DNA from: Mycolicibacterium neoaurum
Lineage (GTDB): Bacteria > Actinomycetota > Actinomycetes > Mycobacteriales > Mycobacteriaceae
Length of the DNA stretch: 64,000 nt
Direction of reading: 5' to 3'
Assembly: GCF_036946495.1 (NCBI RefSeq)
Contig: NZ_JAQIIX010000001.1
Location: 1,054,001 to 1,118,000, forward strand
The notes below the pieces were generated by a model, which did not search any database, was not told the origin of the DNA, and saw only the letters and a list, made by a program, of their open reading frames with translations. This document shows, one piece after another, positions 46,595 through 55,769 of the stretch. The position numbers and the translations under genes are program-made. Positions within the stretch are counted from its first letter, which is position 1. Each line of letters begins with the position of its first letter.

Positions 46595-47419
46595 CTAGTG
46601 TGCGCCGAATTCTCTCAGGACTCCATCAGAGATCGCGGGCCACAGCTCATACGCCCAGTCCCCGAAGTCGCGATCGGTGAGCACCACCAGGGCCACCTCA
46701 GCGATCGGATCGACCCACAAAAACGTCCCTGACTGGCCGAAATGCCCGAAGGTCGCCGGCGAGTTCGCCGAGCCGGTCCAATGCGGCGACTTGTGCGAGC
46801 GCAGCTCGAATCCCAACCCCCAGTCGTTGGGACGTTGCGAGCCGAACCCGGGCAGCACGCCGTTGAGACCGGGAAACTGCACGGTCGTCGCCTCGGCGTG
46901 CAGTTCCGGTGTCACGAGCACCGGCCGAAGCAGATCACCGGCGAAATGCGCCAGATCGTCGACGCAGGACTGGCCACCATGGCCGGCGGCGTCCGCCCCA
47001 CCCGCCAAGGCCGATCCCGCCATGCCGAGCGGTTCGAACACCGCTTCGCGCAGGTAGTCGGAGAATTCGATCCCCGTCGCGTCCTGCAGAGCATTGGCCA
47101 ACAACGCGAACCCGTAATTGGAGTAGATCCGCCGGGTGCCGGGTGCGGCCAGTTGATCGGGGCCCTGCATGCTCACCCCCGAGGTGTGCGCCAGCAGGTG
47201 TCGCACCGTCGCACCGGATGGACCGGCCGGGGTGTCCAGATCGAACGCACCCTCTTCGACGGCGACCTGCGCGGCGCGGGCCACCAATGGCTTGGTGACC
47301 GAGGCCAACCGGAACCGATGAGCGGTGTCCCCGCGGCCGGCGAGCACGCCGTCCGGTCCGACCACCGCGGCAGCGACCGTCGACACCGGCCAATCGTCGA
47401 GAAGTTCGAGGGCACCCAC
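46595..47419 (-). CDS. Serine hydrolase of the beta-lactamase/PBP family (Rv2257c-type)
   Basis: 274 residues. Class C-like motifs are SVTK (catalytic Ser and Lys), YSN and HFG. No signal peptide is seen, so likely cytosolic esterase/peptidase rather than a beta-lactamase. Short for the group. Stands between DUF3145 and a TetR gene on the same strand. Confidence 0.87.
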   Translation of the reverse strand: MGALELLDDWPVSTVAAAVVGPDGVLAGRGDTAHRFRLASVTKPLVARAAQVAVEEGAFDLDTPAGPSGATVRHLLAHTSGVSMQGPDQLAAPGTRRIYSNYGFALLANALQDATGIEFSDYLREAVFEPLGMAGSALAGGADAAGHGGQSCVDDLAHFAGDLLRPVLVTPELHAEATTVQFPGLNGVLPGFGSQRPNDWGLGFELRSHKSPHWTGSANSPATFGHFGQSGTFLWVDPIAEVALVVLTDRDFGDWAYELWPAISDGVLREFGAH

Positions 47420-47476
47420 CCGCAGGATGCTACCGACGCCGAACCCGGAGGCGCGTCCGGCTGATCCGGCGGGACA

Positions 47477-48079
47477 TCAGCTCTTCGCGCCGAGCGTTTC
47501 CAGCAGATTCATGGTCCGGGTGATCGCATCGGCCACCGGGCGCGTCGACAATGACGGGTCGATGGCGCGCTGGATGCCCAGGCCGATCCCCGCGCTCAGC
47601 AAGAGGTTTCCGAAGTCATCCAAAGCGGTCGGATCCAGATCCTCGGCCAATGACCGCAGCACCGCGACGACCATCTGCGCAGCTTCGTCACGTAGGGCGG
47701 TGATCATCTCGCCGAGTTCGGGGTTGTGCCGCGAGAGGACGACGAACTCCAACTCCAACATGGTCCAGCCGACATCGCCGGCTGTGCGCTCCAGCCAATC
47801 ATTGATCGCACCGATCCGGACCGAAAGATCTGCATCGGTGGCGGCCAGCCGGGACATCTCACCGAGCTTCTCGTGGTGGATCAGGGCAAGCACTTCCCGG
47901 CACAGCGCAGGTTTACTCCCGAAGTTGGAGTACACCGCACCTTTGGAAAACCCGGCGTCCTCGGCGATGTCCTCGAGGCTGGTGGCGGCGTAGCCCCGCT
48001 CCAGGAACCGCGCCTTGGCGGCCTGTAGCAGTTCGGCGCGTGTCTGCTCTTGGCGTTCGGCCCTGGTCAGACGCGGCAT
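47477..48079 (-). CDS. TetR-family regulator of the SDR-Baeyer-Villiger-type cluster
   Basis: 200 residues. Helix-turn-helix TSLEDIAEDAGFSKGAVYSNFGSKPALCREVL. Divergent from an SDR with a flavin monooxygenase. A 23-bp near-palindrome in the intervening 76 bases is the probable operator. Ligand likely a ketone or aromatic substrate of the divergent genes; inference. Confidence 0.9.
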   Translation of the reverse strand: MPRLTRAERQEQTRAELLQAAKARFLERGYAATSLEDIAEDAGFSKGAVYSNFGSKPALCREVLALIHHEKLGEMSRLAATDADLSVRIGAINDWLERTAGDVGWTMLELEFVVLSRHNPELGEMITALRDEAAQMVVAVLRSLAEDLDPTALDDFGNLLLSAGIGLGIQRAIDPSLSTRPVADAITRTMNLLETLGAKS

Positions 48080-48121
48080 GGGCCAAATGATAGACCGCGG
48101 GTATTGATTGAACTATAAGTA

Positions 48122-48144
48122 TTCGGATACCGTCGGTATTCGAA
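48122..48144. promoter_or_regulatory. 23-bp near-palindromic operator between TetR and SDR
   Basis: TTCGGATACCG, then T, then CGGTATTCGAA: ten of eleven positions are symmetric. Located 12 bases before SDR GTG 48156 and 43 bases from the TetR start. Size and position are those of a TetR dimer site that would repress both promoters. Confidence 0.7.
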
Positions 48145-48155
48145 AGCGAGGTCTC

Positions 48156-48971
48156 GTGAAACCATCCATTGACGGCAAGGTCGTCATCATCACTGGCGCA
48201 GCACGAGGTATCGGCGCCCGAACCGCGCAACTGTTCACCGACCACAACGCCATCGTCTGCGTCGGCGATATCGACACTCCGGAGCGCTACCTCAACGTCA
48301 CAGACACCGCATCTTGGCGGCGATTCATCGCCGATGTGCTCGACACTCATGGCCGCATCGACATCCTGGTCAACAATGCCGGGGTCATGCCGCTGGGTGC
48401 GTTCGATACCGAGGACGACCACACCACCGACCTGGTGCTCGATGTCAACGTTCGCGGGGTCATCAACGGTATGCGCGCGGTACTTCCCGCCATGCGGCAC
48501 GCCGGAACCGGACATATCGTCAACGTCGCATCGATGGCCGGCATGATCCCGATCCCCGGCATGGTGAGCTATAACGCCAGCAAATTCGCCGCGCTGGGCG
48601 CGTCGCTCGCCGCCCGCCGCGAGTACGCCGGCACCGGCATCACGATATCGGCGGTACTGCCGTCGGCCGTGCGCACCGAGCTCGCATCCGGGGTGCGCCT
48701 GGGCGCGGGCCTCCCGACCGTCGAACCCGACGATGTCGCTCGCGCGATCCTGCGCACCGTGCGCACCCGCGCGGCCCGCACCTCGGTACCCCGCTGGGTG
48801 GGTCCACTCTGGGCACTCACCGATGCCGTCGTTCCGGAGTCAGTTCAGCGGGCAGTTCGCGACCATATCGACGACCGACGCGCTCTGCATTCGGTCGACT
48901 CTGCCGGCCGAGCCGGGTACATCCAACGACTGCAACGGCAGTCGGCCGACCATGCGGCGGCACGCTCATGA
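48156..48971 (+). CDS. Short-chain dehydrogenase/reductase
   Basis: 271 residues. NAD(P)-binding VVIITGAARGIGARTAQLF, NNAG, Ser in IVNVASMAG and catalytic YNASK. Start at GTG 48156 (VKPSIDGK); the frame extends to 48108 but runs into the operator. Divergent from TetR. Coupled downstream to a tiny ORF and a flavin monooxygenase; alcohol/ketone interconversion followed by oxygenation is a reasonable pathway guess. Confidence 0.88.
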   Translation: MKPSIDGKVVIITGAARGIGARTAQLFTDHNAIVCVGDIDTPERYLNVTDTASWRRFIADVLDTHGRIDILVNNAGVMPLGAFDTEDDHTTDLVLDVNVRGVINGMRAVLPAMRHAGTGHIVNVASMAGMIPIPGMVSYNASKFAALGASLAARREYAGTGITISAVLPSAVRTELASGVRLGAGLPTVEPDDVARAILRTVRTRAARTSVPRWVGPLWALTDAVVPESVQRAVRDHIDDRRALHSVDSAGRAGYIQRLQRQSADHAAARS

Positions 48972-49003
48972 GCACAGCGCTGGTGATCGGCGCGGCCGCG
49001 TGA
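48968..49003 (+). other. Eleven-codon mini-ORF between SDR and flavin monooxygenase
   Basis: ATG at 48968 overlaps the SDR stop (ATGA) and the reading MSTALVIGAAA ends at TGA 49001-49003, overlapping the GTG start of the monooxygenase. The residues look like the beginning of a Rossmann-type protein, so this may be the stub left by a deletion, or a coupling peptide. Translation unproven. Confidence 0.45.
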
Positions 49004-50490
49004 TCGCCAGACAACCGCGCGTCATCGTCATCGGCGCCGGGATGGCCGGTATCGCCACCGCATACACGTTGCAACGCAACGGGTTCACCGACTTCATCAT
49101 CCTGGAGAAGGGGTCCGGGGTCGGTGGCGTATGGCATTGGAACCGCTACCCCGGTCTCACCTGTGACGTCCCGTCTCAGATCTACCAGTTCGGGTTCGCC
49201 CCGAAGTCGGACTGGAGCAAGCTGTGGGCCGGCGGAGACGAGATCCGCGACTACCACCGCGATATCGTCGACCGTTTCGGACTCGACAGGCACCTGCGCT
49301 TGAACACCGAGGTGACCGAGGCCCGCTACGACGCGGGCACCTGGACGCTGACGACCCGCGCCGGGGACACCATCACCGCCGACTTCGTCATCTGCGCCAC
49401 CGGCGTCCTGCATCATCCGCTCATCCCGGACATCCCGGGAATCGACGACTTCGACGGTCCCGTCATACACACCGCCCGCTGGGATCCAGACGTCCAGACC
49501 GAGGGTCGGCAGGTCGCTGTCATCGGCACCGGATCCACCGGCGTGCAGGTGGTCTCGGCCTTGCAGCCCGACAGCGCGGAGGTGGCGCACTTCGCCCGAT
49601 CGGCGCAGTGGGTGCTCTGGGCGCCGATGACGCTGCCACAGCCGCAGGTGTTGACTGCCGCCTTGCGGCGTTGGCCGGCACTGTTGGATGCCGCCTTCGA
49701 CGGCTTGCAGTGGGCGTCGAACATCCTGGCCGACATCGTCACCACACCGTCCTGGCGCCGGCGGCTGGTGCAGGCCTACGCGCGGACCGGTCTGCGCGTG
49801 CTGATCCGGGACCAGCGACTGCGTGCGGACCTGACGCCGGATTACGAGCCGCTGTGCAAACGGCAGGTCGTTTCAGGCAGTTACTACCGCGCCATCTCCG
49901 CACCGAACACCCGCCTGGTCACCGACCCGATCAGCGAGGTGACGCCGACGGGTATCCGCACCGCCGACGGCCGACACCACGACGTCGACGTCATCGTCCT
50001 GGCCACCGGGTTCCACGCGCACAACTACATGCGGCCGATGTCGGTGATCGGTCGCGACGGCATCACCATCGACGAGGCGTGGGCGAAGGGTCCGCGTGCG
50101 TATCGGATGACCGCGATCCCGGGGTTCCCGAACTTGTTCACCGTGCTGGGACCGAACTCTCCGACCGGTTCGATCCCACTGCAGTATTCCGCCGAACTGA
50201 CCGCGCGCTACATCGTGGCCTGGCTCAACCGGTTTCGCGCGGGTGAGTTCGACGAGGTGGAGGTAACCAAGGCAGCCACCGACGAATTCAACGACGCGGT
50301 CGCCGAAGCCATGGGCCCGACCGTGTGGAACACCGGGTGCCACTCCTGGTACCGCACCGAGGACGGCACCATCGACCTGTGGCCGTGGGACCGCAAGACG
50401 CTGACGGCGATGCTGTCCGAGCCCGAGGACGGCCACTACGACATCCGGAAACTGGACACCTGTCCGGCGAGGGCGGGTGCCGCGTATTAG
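49000..50490 (+). CDS. Flavin-containing monooxygenase, Baeyer-Villiger type
   Basis: 496 residues. FAD motif VIVIGAGMAGIATAY, NADPH motif VAVIGTGSTG, and the Baeyer-Villiger fingerprint F-x-G-x3-H-x3-W-D at residues 151-162 (FDGPVIHTARWD). Inserts oxygen next to a ketone to give an ester or lactone. Starts at GTG 49000 on the mini-ORF stop. Part of the TetR-controlled cluster with SDR, suggesting a degradation of alcohols or ketones. Confidence 0.92.
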   Translation: MIARQPRVIVIGAGMAGIATAYTLQRNGFTDFIILEKGSGVGGVWHWNRYPGLTCDVPSQIYQFGFAPKSDWSKLWAGGDEIRDYHRDIVDRFGLDRHLRLNTEVTEARYDAGTWTLTTRAGDTITADFVICATGVLHHPLIPDIPGIDDFDGPVIHTARWDPDVQTEGRQVAVIGTGSTGVQVVSALQPDSAEVAHFARSAQWVLWAPMTLPQPQVLTAALRRWPALLDAAFDGLQWASNILADIVTTPSWRRRLVQAYARTGLRVLIRDQRLRADLTPDYEPLCKRQVVSGSYYRAISAPNTRLVTDPISEVTPTGIRTADGRHHDVDVIVLATGFHAHNYMRPMSVIGRDGITIDEAWAKGPRAYRMTAIPGFPNLFTVLGPNSPTGSIPLQYSAELTARYIVAWLNRFRAGEFDEVEVTKAATDEFNDAVAEAMGPTVWNTGCHSWYRTEDGTIDLWPWDRKTLTAMLSEPEDGHYDIRKLDTCPARAGAAY

Positions 50491-50499
50491 GTTATAGGC

Positions 50500-51585
50500 A
50501 TGAGTCAGACAGTGCGCGGTGTGATTTCCCGGTCCAAAGGTCAGCCCGTCGAGTTGGTCGACATCGTCATCCCCGATCCCGGTCCGGGTGAGGTCGTGGT
50601 CGCGATCCAGGCCTGCGGTGTCTGCCATACCGATCTGACCTACCGCGAAGGCGGAATCAACGACGACTATCCGTTCCTGCTCGGCCACGAGGCCGCCGGG
50701 ATCGTCGAGAGCATCGGCGAGGGCGTCACCCATGTCGAGGTCGGCGATTTCGTGGTGTTGAACTGGCGTGCGGTCTGCGGTGAGTGCCGGGCATGTAAGC
50801 GTGGCCGCCCGCACCTGTGCTTCGACACCTTCAACGCCACCCAGAAGATGACGTTGACCGACGGCACGGAGCTGTCCCCCGCGCTGGGCATCGGCGCCTT
50901 CGCCGACAAGACCCTGGTCCATCAGGGCCAGTGCACCAAGGTCGATTCCACCGCGGACCCGGCCGTGGCCGGCCTGCTGGGTTGTGGCGTCATGGCCGGT
51001 ATCGGCGCGGCGATCAACACCGGAGCGGTCAACCGCGACGACACCGTGGCCGTCATCGGCTGCGGTGGCGTGGGTGATGCCGCCATCGCCGGGGCCGCCC
51101 TGGTCGGTGCGCGGCGGATCATCGCCGTCGACGTCGACGATCGCAAGCTGCACACCGCCCGCGAGTTCGGCGCCACCCACACCATCAACGCCAAGGATCT
51201 CGACGCCATCGAGACGATCCAGGACCTGACCGACGGGTTCGGCGCCGATGTCGTCATCGACGCCGTCGGCAGGCCCGAAACCTGGAAGCAGGCCTTCTAC
51301 GCCCGCGATTTGGCCGGCACCGTGGTCCTGGTCGGGGTGCCCACCCCGGACATGAAGCTGGAGATGCCGCTGGTCGACTTCTTCTCCCGCGGGGGCTCGC
51401 TGAAGTCGAGCTGGTACGGCGACTGCCTGCCCGAGCGCGATTTCCCGACGCTCATCAGCCTCTATCTGCAGGGGCGGCTGCCGCTGGAGAAGTTCGTCTC
51501 CGAGCGCATCGGCCTCGATCAGGTCGAAGAGGCCTTCCACAAGATGCACGCCGGTGAGGTGCTGCGCTCGGTGGTGGTCTTCTGA
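50500..51585 (+). CDS. mscR: Zinc alcohol dehydrogenase, MscR-like (S-nitrosomycothiol reductase/formaldehyde dehydrogenase)
   Basis: 361 residues. Catalytic zinc Cys42 and His63, structural zinc Cys93, 96, 99 and 107 (CGECRACKRGRPHLC), and the NAD site VAVIGCGGVGDAAIAGA. MscR (Rv2259) oxidises the mycothiol-formaldehyde adduct and reduces S-nitrosomycothiol. TGATG overlap with the metallo-hydrolase downstream. Confidence 0.92.
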   Translation: MSQTVRGVISRSKGQPVELVDIVIPDPGPGEVVVAIQACGVCHTDLTYREGGINDDYPFLLGHEAAGIVESIGEGVTHVEVGDFVVLNWRAVCGECRACKRGRPHLCFDTFNATQKMTLTDGTELSPALGIGAFADKTLVHQGQCTKVDSTADPAVAGLLGCGVMAGIGAAINTGAVNRDDTVAVIGCGGVGDAAIAGAALVGARRIIAVDVDDRKLHTAREFGATHTINAKDLDAIETIQDLTDGFGADVVIDAVGRPETWKQAFYARDLAGTVVLVGVPTPDMKLEMPLVDFFSRGGSLKSSWYGDCLPERDFPTLISLYLQGRLPLEKFVSERIGLDQVEEAFHKMHAGEVLRSVVVF

Positions 51586-52208
51586 TGGGCGACATCCAGC
51601 GGGTGGTGACCAGCGGCACCTTCGAACTCGACGGCGGCAGTTGGGATGTCGACAACAACATCTGGTTGATAGGCGACGATGAAGACGTCATCGTCTTCGA
51701 CGCCGCGCACACCGCCGACCCGATCATCGAGGCGGTCGGCGGCCGCAATGTCGTCGCGGTGGTCTGCACGCACGGCCACAACGACCACATCACCGTCGCA
51801 CCCGAACTTGCCAAGGCCCTCGACGCTCCAGTGTTCCTGCACCCGGCCGACGAGATGTTGTGGCGCGCCGTGCACCCCGAAGCAGCGTTCCGCACTGTCG
51901 ACGACGGGCTGGTGCTCACCGCCGGCGGGATCGAACTGCACGCCATGCACACGCCCGGACACTCCCCCGGATCGGTGTGCTGGTCGGCGCCGGCATTGAA
52001 CGCCGTCGTCTCCGGCGACACCCTGTTCCAGGGCGGCCCGGGCGCCACCGGCCGGTCCTATTCGGACTTCCCGACCATCCTGGAATCGATCTCCCAGCGG
52101 TTGGGCACCTTGCCCGACGAGACGGTCGTATACACCGGCCACGGTGACACCACCACCATCGGGGGTGAGCTCGTGAACTACGACGAGTGGGTCAAGCGGG
52201 GCCACTAG
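51585..52208 (+). CDS. Metallo-beta-lactamase-fold hydrolase (Rv2260-type)
   Basis: 207 residues. Zinc motif HGHNDH at residues 63-68, followed by HTPGHSPGS and TGHGD metal ligands; glyoxalase II-like. Coupled by overlap to mscR, so likely hydrolyses the thioester (S-formyl mycothiol) made by it. That is consistent with, but does not prove, a formaldehyde detoxification unit. Confidence 0.92.
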   Translation: MGDIQRVVTSGTFELDGGSWDVDNNIWLIGDDEDVIVFDAAHTADPIIEAVGGRNVVAVVCTHGHNDHITVAPELAKALDAPVFLHPADEMLWRAVHPEAAFRTVDDGLVLTAGGIELHAMHTPGHSPGSVCWSAPALNAVVSGDTLFQGGPGATGRSYSDFPTILESISQRLGTLPDETVVYTGHGDTTTIGGELVNYDEWVKRGH

Positions 52209-52373
52209 GGCCCCGGCGACCCGCCGCAGGGGATTTGCGGGCGGACGAATTTTTGTTTGCTGAGATTGCAAGCCCGTGCGACATTTCGCCAAATTGACGC
52301 GCATTTTCCCTGGTGCCGAGTTGCTAAATCTGCAGTAGCTGACTTGTTGCCCGAAGCGGGTGTTCGGCGGGGT

Positions 52374-52385
52374 TAAAGTCAGCTC
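52374..52385 (+). promoter_or_regulatory. -10 box for a leaderless GH5-like transcript
   Basis: TAAAGT at 52374-52379 lies exactly 6 bases before ATG 52386, so transcription would begin on the start codon. The 177-base gap after the metallo-hydrolase is otherwise AT-rich without other recognised features. Inferred from spacing. Confidence 0.5.
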
Positions 52386-53525
52386 ATGGCTCGCCCGTGG
52401 TTGCGTACCCTCACGGCGTGCATCGCCGTGGCGCTGACCGCTGCGTGCTCGGTGCAGTCACCCCAGCAGCCGATCCCCACCAGCTCGGGCGCGCCCCAGC
52501 CGCTGGCCGCCACCACGTCGACGACGGCCACCCTCGGGGTCGAGGGAACCACGCTCACCCTCAACGGAAAACCGTGGTGGCCCATCGGCCTGAACGCCTA
52601 TCAGCTGGGCACCGACTGGTCCATCAACGCCGGGTGCGGTGCACAGGTCGACCTCGACACCTATTTCAGCCGGCTCCCACCGCACTCGCTCACCCGGTTC
52701 AACGCCTTCTCCAGCCTGGCCGTCAACAAGTACACCGGGATGCTCGACTTCACCGCACTGGACGCTGTGGTGCGCGCCGCCGAGCGGCACGGTCAGATGC
52801 TGATCGCCGTGCTCTCCAGCAACGAGGGCAGCTGCGAGGACGACACGTTCAAGGAGTACGGCTGGTATGTCGACGGCTGGAACACCCACCGGTCACCGGG
52901 CACGACGATGACCTTCGCGCAGTGGCTCGACACTGCAGTGACGCGATGGGCGGCCTCACCCGCGGTGGCCGGCTGGACCGCCGTCGGCGAACCGGAACCG
53001 TCGCTGTGCACCGATGACGGATGCACCTGGCAGGCACGGTCGTGCCCGCCCGATTCGGCGCAGGTGCTGCGCCAGTTCTACGACGCGACCGGTGCCCGCA
53101 TCCACGAACTCGACCCGGGCACCACCGTGTTCAGCGGGCATGCCGGCGGTGGCCAATGCGGGTCGGCCGGCGACTCGTTCGAATACGTGAGTGCCTCGCC
53201 GGGCATTGATGTCCTGGAGTATCACTTCTACGAGTCCACCGACTCGCTGCCGGGAAACCAGTACGACGGGCTGGCCCGTCGTATGCAGCAGGCCCGGGCG
53301 CTCGACAAGCCGCTGGTGATCACCGAGGTCGGCATGGAAGCCGGATCGTGCGGTTCGGTCGGCGATCGTGAGCAGGTCCTGCGGGAGGCCTTCGGCGAGA
53401 TGCGCGATCAGGGTGCGGCCGGGGTGATGTTCTGGTCCTATGTCCCCGACCCGCGACCCGGCGAGTGCACGTTGGACATCGGCCCCGCCGACCCGCTGAT
53501 GCGGCTCGTCGGCAGCACCACATAG
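52386..53525 (+). CDS. Glycoside hydrolase-like lipoprotein (GH5-like)
   Basis: 379 residues. Lipoprotein signal (LRTLTACIAVALTAAC), then a TIM-barrel domain. Probable acid/base Glu in AVGEPEP and nucleophile Glu in LVITEVGMEAG, as in the GH5/GH-A clan; several Cys (INAGCGAQ, GSCEDDTF) suggest disulfides. The polysaccharide substrate is not determinable. Leaderless by spacing. No pathway partner adjacent. Confidence 0.85.
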   Translation: MARPWLRTLTACIAVALTAACSVQSPQQPIPTSSGAPQPLAATTSTTATLGVEGTTLTLNGKPWWPIGLNAYQLGTDWSINAGCGAQVDLDTYFSRLPPHSLTRFNAFSSLAVNKYTGMLDFTALDAVVRAAERHGQMLIAVLSSNEGSCEDDTFKEYGWYVDGWNTHRSPGTTMTFAQWLDTAVTRWAASPAVAGWTAVGEPEPSLCTDDGCTWQARSCPPDSAQVLRQFYDATGARIHELDPGTTVFSGHAGGGQCGSAGDSFEYVSASPGIDVLEYHFYESTDSLPGNQYDGLARRMQQARALDKPLVITEVGMEAGSCGSVGDREQVLREAFGEMRDQGAAGVMFWSYVPDPRPGECTLDIGPADPLMRLVGSTT

Positions 53526-53609
53526 GTCCCCACCAGACAAGCCCGCCTTTTGCGATCAGGCTGAGCCTGTTGCTGTCGATCCTGCGCCTCGGCACCGATA
53601 GTGGTGGCC

Positions 53610-54971
53610 ATGACGACTTCCAACGGACGCTCCGCGGCCATCATCGGTGCCGGCCAGACCGGCGTGACAGCCGCGCTCGGGCTGCTGGACAACGGATTCG
53701 ACGTCACCCTCTACAGCGACCGCGAGCAGCATGCGCTGCGCAACGATGTGCCCGCCACCGGGACCGCGCTGATCTTCGGCAAGGCCCAGCAGGCCGAGGA
53801 AAGCCTGGGACTGAACACCTATCTGGCCACCGCGCCCACCTCGACCGGGCAGAGCGTCCGCGTCGTCGCCGACGATGCCGAGGCGATCGCATTCGACGGC
53901 TGGTTCGACGGTGCCCGCGGTGTCGCGGTCGACACCCGGCTCAAGGCCGACGACCGGCTGACCCTCTTCGGCCGTCGCGGCGGCCATTTCGTGGTCGAGT
54001 CGGTGGATCCGCAACGACTCGACACCATCGCCGCCCGCGCGGACCTGACGTTGGTCGCCACCGGCCGCGGCGGGCTCTCGGCGCTGTTTCCCGTCGATGG
54101 CACCCGCACCGCCTACGACCGGCCGCAGCGCTCACTGCTGGCGTTCTCGGTCACCGGTCTGGGGCATGGTCCCGATGTCTTCGCCCACCGGGGTGTCGGC
54201 GGCGGGAGCCACCACGCGTTCACCGTCGTGGCCGGGCAGGGCGAATCGTTCTGGGGGCCGTATCTGCACAAGGACGCGGGCCCGAGCTGGGCCTTTCTCG
54301 GTTGGGCACATCCCGGCAGCGACTGGGATCGGCGTTTTGCCACCGTGACCGACGCGGTCTCGGCACTGCAGGTCGCCACCGGACTGCATCACGATTACAT
54401 CGACTGGGACCTGCCGGAGGTCAACCAGTTTCGGGTCATCGACGAGGATCCGCACTCGTGGCTGACCGGGGCGGTCACCCAGGTGGTCCGTAAGGCGGTG
54501 GGCAGCACGGCCTCCGGCCATCCCGTGTTGGCCCTCGGTGACACCGCGATCTCCTATGACCCGATCGCCGGACAGGGCGCCCAGGGCGGCCTCATCCAGA
54601 CCGCCGGTCTGGTGCACAGGGTCGCATCCCATGACGGTCCGTTCGACACCGAATGGCTGACGGCATCATTCGAGGATTTCTACCGCCACCGCGGCCGCGC
54701 CGCCCAGCGCGTCACCCGGCTGTTCCTGTCCGACCCCGCCTTCGCCGACTACGGCAGCCTGTTCTTCGCCGCCGCGAGCGCCAGCCCGCGCTTCGCCGGG
54801 AAGTTGGTCAGCCTGCTCGACGACCCGACCCCCTTCGAGTCGGTGACCTCCGCGGACGCGGCCAAGGCGCTCATCACGGAGCTCGCCGGCGAACCCGCCG
54901 ACGAGGTGGTGGCCCGGTTCCGGCCCGCGGGTCGGTTCGAGCGATCGCAGCTGCTGTCATCAGCCGCCTAG
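53610..54971 (+). CDS. FAD-dependent monooxygenase, StyA/indole monooxygenase-like
   Basis: 453 residues from the Met at 53610 (the frame opens at 53601). FAD site SAAIIGAGQTGVTAALGLLDNGFDVTLYSDR, then VLALGDTAISYDPIAGQGAQGGLIQTAGL; matches the styrene/indole monooxygenase StyA group. Such enzymes need a separate flavin reductase (StyB), which is not found here. Convergent with the SHOCT protein, overlapping it by 12 bases. Confidence 0.85.
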   Translation: MTTSNGRSAAIIGAGQTGVTAALGLLDNGFDVTLYSDREQHALRNDVPATGTALIFGKAQQAEESLGLNTYLATAPTSTGQSVRVVADDAEAIAFDGWFDGARGVAVDTRLKADDRLTLFGRRGGHFVVESVDPQRLDTIAARADLTLVATGRGGLSALFPVDGTRTAYDRPQRSLLAFSVTGLGHGPDVFAHRGVGGGSHHAFTVVAGQGESFWGPYLHKDAGPSWAFLGWAHPGSDWDRRFATVTDAVSALQVATGLHHDYIDWDLPEVNQFRVIDEDPHSWLTGAVTQVVRKAVGSTASGHPVLALGDTAISYDPIAGQGAQGGLIQTAGLVHRVASHDGPFDTEWLTASFEDFYRHRGRAAQRVTRLFLSDPAFADYGSLFFAAASASPRFAGKLVSLLDDPTPFESVTSADAAKALITELAGEPADEVVARFRPAGRFERSQLLSSAA

Positions 54972-55688
54972 CAGCCGACGTTTCTCGGATTCGAATTCGG
55001 CCTCGGTGAGGGCGCCGGAGTCGCGCAGCGCCGCCAGCGTCTTGAGGCTTTCGAGGCGGATCCCGTCATCGGTGGGGACATAGGCTTCGGGGACATAGGA
55101 GGCAGCCGCCTCGCCGAGGGTGAAGGTCGGCGCAATCGGCCGCGATCTCGCGCGCCACCGCGCGGCCCACACCCTCGCGATGACCAGGTCGACCAGTCCG
55201 ATCCCGAACACCGCGGCACACCACCACGGCGCGTGGCCCAGCGGACTGCCATGCCCGAAGGCCAACCGCGGCCTGACAAAGGCGCTGACGTCACCATCGG
55301 TGCGCACGGTGTAGGTGCCCGCCTCGGCAACCCTCGCCACCCAGACCCGGACCCTGGCATCGTTGTTGACCGTCGTTGTGCCACCGATGTTTTCGACCAC
55401 CTCCGGCTCCGGCACCCCGGCCGGCGGATCGATGGCCATCCGCATGTCCGGGATCGGCAGACCCGCGCCGCCGGCACTGCCGATAATCTGTGTGTGGAAG
55501 CTGATGTTCACCTCACCCGACGGCAGGTGCAGCTCGGCCCGGCCGGGGATCGGCACCTCACCGTAGGCGTCGTACCTGTCCAGCACGAAGGCGTTGAGGA
55601 TCAGGGTGGTGACGAAGCCGATCCCGGCGGCCACCATGATCAGCACGGCGACGAAGGTGAGCAGCCGTGGCGCGGTGGCGGGACGCAT
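54960..55688 (-). CDS. Membrane protein with C-terminal SHOCT domain
   Basis: 242 residues. One membrane helix near the N-terminus (LLTFVAVLIMVAAGIGFVTTLILNAFVL), an extracytoplasmic beta-rich domain, a second helix (HAPWWCAAVFGIGLVDLVIARVW) and the SHOCT motif LESLKTLAALRDSGALTEAEFESEKRRLLGG. SHOCT modules occur in many oligomeric actinobacterial proteins; function unknown. The start at 55688 is the best signal; longer Met at 55730 possible. Confidence 0.82.
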   Translation of the reverse strand: MRPATAPRLLTFVAVLIMVAAGIGFVTTLILNAFVLDRYDAYGEVPIPGRAELHLPSGEVNISFHTQIIGSAGGAGLPIPDMRMAIDPPAGVPEPEVVENIGGTTTVNNDARVRVWVARVAEAGTYTVRTDGDVSAFVRPRLAFGHGSPLGHAPWWCAAVFGIGLVDLVIARVWAARWRARSRPIAPTFTLGEAAASYVPEAYVPTDDGIRLESLKTLAALRDSGALTEAEFESEKRRLLGG

Positions 55689-55769
55689 GGCGGAAAGTGT
55701 GGCACGCCTGCCAGCACCGCTGCCGGACATCGGCGGCGCACCGCGGCCGACGGTACTAACCTCACGAGA

